Shown piece by piece: positions 5,594 through 6,272 of a stretch of DNA of 6,272 bases. The stretch comes from Chloroflexota bacterium (GTDB lineage: Bacteria; Chloroflexota; Dehalococcoidia; Tepidiformales; Tepidiformaceae). Numbering within the stretch: the stretch's first letter is position 1; each line of letters starts with the position of its first letter. The DNA lies in the NCBI GenBank assembly GCA_021823905.1, contig JAKALX010000231.1, forward strand, positions 1 to 6,272, given 5' to 3'. The notes under the pieces were generated by a model that was not told the origin of the DNA, did not search any database, and saw only the letters and a list, made by a program, of their open reading frames with translations. The position numbers and the translations under genes are program-made.

Positions 5594-6272
5594 ATGAGAG
5601 AGCTACCCGCCGCGCAGATCACCGAGACGATCGCCCGCCTGGCCGTCGAGGCCACGCACTACCTCCCCGAGGATGTCGAAGGGGCGATCCGCGGCGCAAA
5701 GCAGACCGAGAAGTCCCCGCTTGGCGTGCAGATCATCGACGAGATCCTGGAGAACGCCGAGATCGCGCGCACCCGCATGCTCCCGCTCTGCCAGGACACC
5801 GGCTCCGCGGTCGTCCACGTCGAGCTCGGGCAGGACGTTCACGTCACCGGCGGCTACCTGATCGACGCGATCAACGAAGGGATCCGCAAGGGCTACGGCG
5901 AGGGCTACCTGCGCAAGTCCATCGCCGCCCACCCCTTCAGCAGCCGGACGAACACCGGCGACAACACGCCCGGCATCATCCATACCGAAATTGTGCCCGG
6001 TGACCGGGTCCGCCTCCTCTTCATGCCCAAGGGCGGCGGCTGCGAAAACATGTCGCGCTACCAGAACTTTCTTCCCGGCATGGGCAAGAAGGCCGTCGTC
6101 GACTTCGTCTGCGAGACCGTCGACATGTCCGGCGGCAACCCGTGCCCACCCCTTGTCATCGGCGTCGGCATCGGCGGGACCGCCGAGAAGGCGATGACGA
6201 TTGCCAAGCACTCGCTCTTCCGCAAGATTGGCTCCCGTCACGAGGACGCCGAGGTCGCGGCCCCGGAAGACG
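5594..6272 (+). CDS. Fumarate hydratase class I, alpha subunit (4Fe-4S), 3' end cut by the window
   Basis: The frame is open from ATG 5594 to the right edge: 226 codons of an expected 280 or so. The family interconverts fumarate and malate in the TCA cycle using a 4Fe-4S cluster whose free iron binds substrate, so these enzymes are oxygen-sensitive. All three cluster cysteines are present: Cys66 in LPLCQDTG, Cys150 in GGGCENMS and Cys184 in GGNPCPPLVIGVGIGGT. Other hallmarks are FSSRTNTGDNTPGIIH (about 115-130) and LFRKIGSRHED near the edge. The two-subunit form is likely because the N-terminus and length match the separate alpha chain. The beta subunit (Fe-S hydro-lyase C-terminal domain) would then be expected just beyond the edge, but a fused FumA-type protein cannot be excluded. 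L(+)-tartrate dehydratase alpha (TtdA) is a relative; fumarase is the usual role outside enterobacteria. No Shine-Dalgarno is present, and a TACTCT box ends 7 nt before the ATG. Confidence 0.95.
   Translation, partial: MRELPAAQITETIARLAVEATHYLPEDVEGAIRGAKQTEKSPLGVQIIDEILENAEIARTRMLPLCQDTGSAVVHVELGQDVHVTGGYLIDAINEGIRKGYGEGYLRKSIAAHPFSSRTNTGDNTPGIIHTEIVPGDRVRLLFMPKGGGCENMSRYQNFLPGMGKKAVVDFVCETVDMSGGNPCPPLVIGVGIGGTAEKAMTIAKHSLFRKIGSRHEDAEVAAPED

Noticed and set aside
4966..5655. Minus-strand open frame spanning the nadE promoter and overlapping the fumarase start
   Set aside because: It crosses three better-supported genes in other frames, and its sequence is Arg/Ser-rich without motifs.

Overview
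This is a GC-rich bacterial window (about 60-65% G+C by eye) holding two complete genes, one small complete gene and two genes cut by the window edges. No rRNA, tRNA, transposon, CRISPR array or integrase was seen. The sequence alone does not fix the organism. A Mycobacterium-type glutamine-dependent NAD synthetase, a two-subunit iron-sulfur fumarase and apparently leaderless starts would suit a high-GC lineage such as Chloroflexota, Actinomycetota or a related uncultured phylum; this is a weak inference.

Left part, minus strand (3047 down to 1): the start of an operon for a molybdenum enzyme. Its first gene encodes the catalytic alpha subunit of a type II DMSO-reductase-family enzyme, the group of ethylbenzene dehydrogenase, DMS dehydrogenase, selenate/chlorate reductase and, more distantly, NarG. 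Two nucleotides after its stop begins a gene whose first 75 codons look like the haem-b-binding gamma subunit of the same complexes. It runs off the left edge. Neither protein has an export signal, so the complex looks cytoplasmic, unlike most characterised members. The iron-sulfur beta subunit and the chaperone are not in view. Upstream of the operon is a 16-bp palindrome containing an FNR-like core (TGAT-N4-ATCA), which fits oxygen-responsive control.

Middle, minus strand (about 5137 down to 3137): nadE, a complete two-domain NAD synthetase (glutaminase plus ATP-dependent amidation), which makes NAD+ from nicotinate adenine dinucleotide. It is separated from the molybdoenzyme operon by about 80 nt and is probably a separate unit.

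Right part, plus strand: a 141-nt divergent promoter region, a 62-codon gene for a small protein resembling the YjfB putative-motility family, a 120-nt gap with a second 16-bp palindrome, then the alpha subunit of class I (4Fe-4S) fumarate hydratase, cut at the right edge. nadE, the fumarase gene and perhaps the small gene have a -10-like hexamer ending 6-7 nt before the start codon and no Shine-Dalgarno, which suggests leaderless mRNAs. The molybdoenzyme genes instead have clear Shine-Dalgarno sequences.

nadE and fumarase are ordinary housekeeping genes. The accessory item of interest is the molybdoenzyme operon, with its alpha-gamma gene order, apparent cytoplasmic location and FNR-like site. 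Its substrate cannot be read from the sequence.
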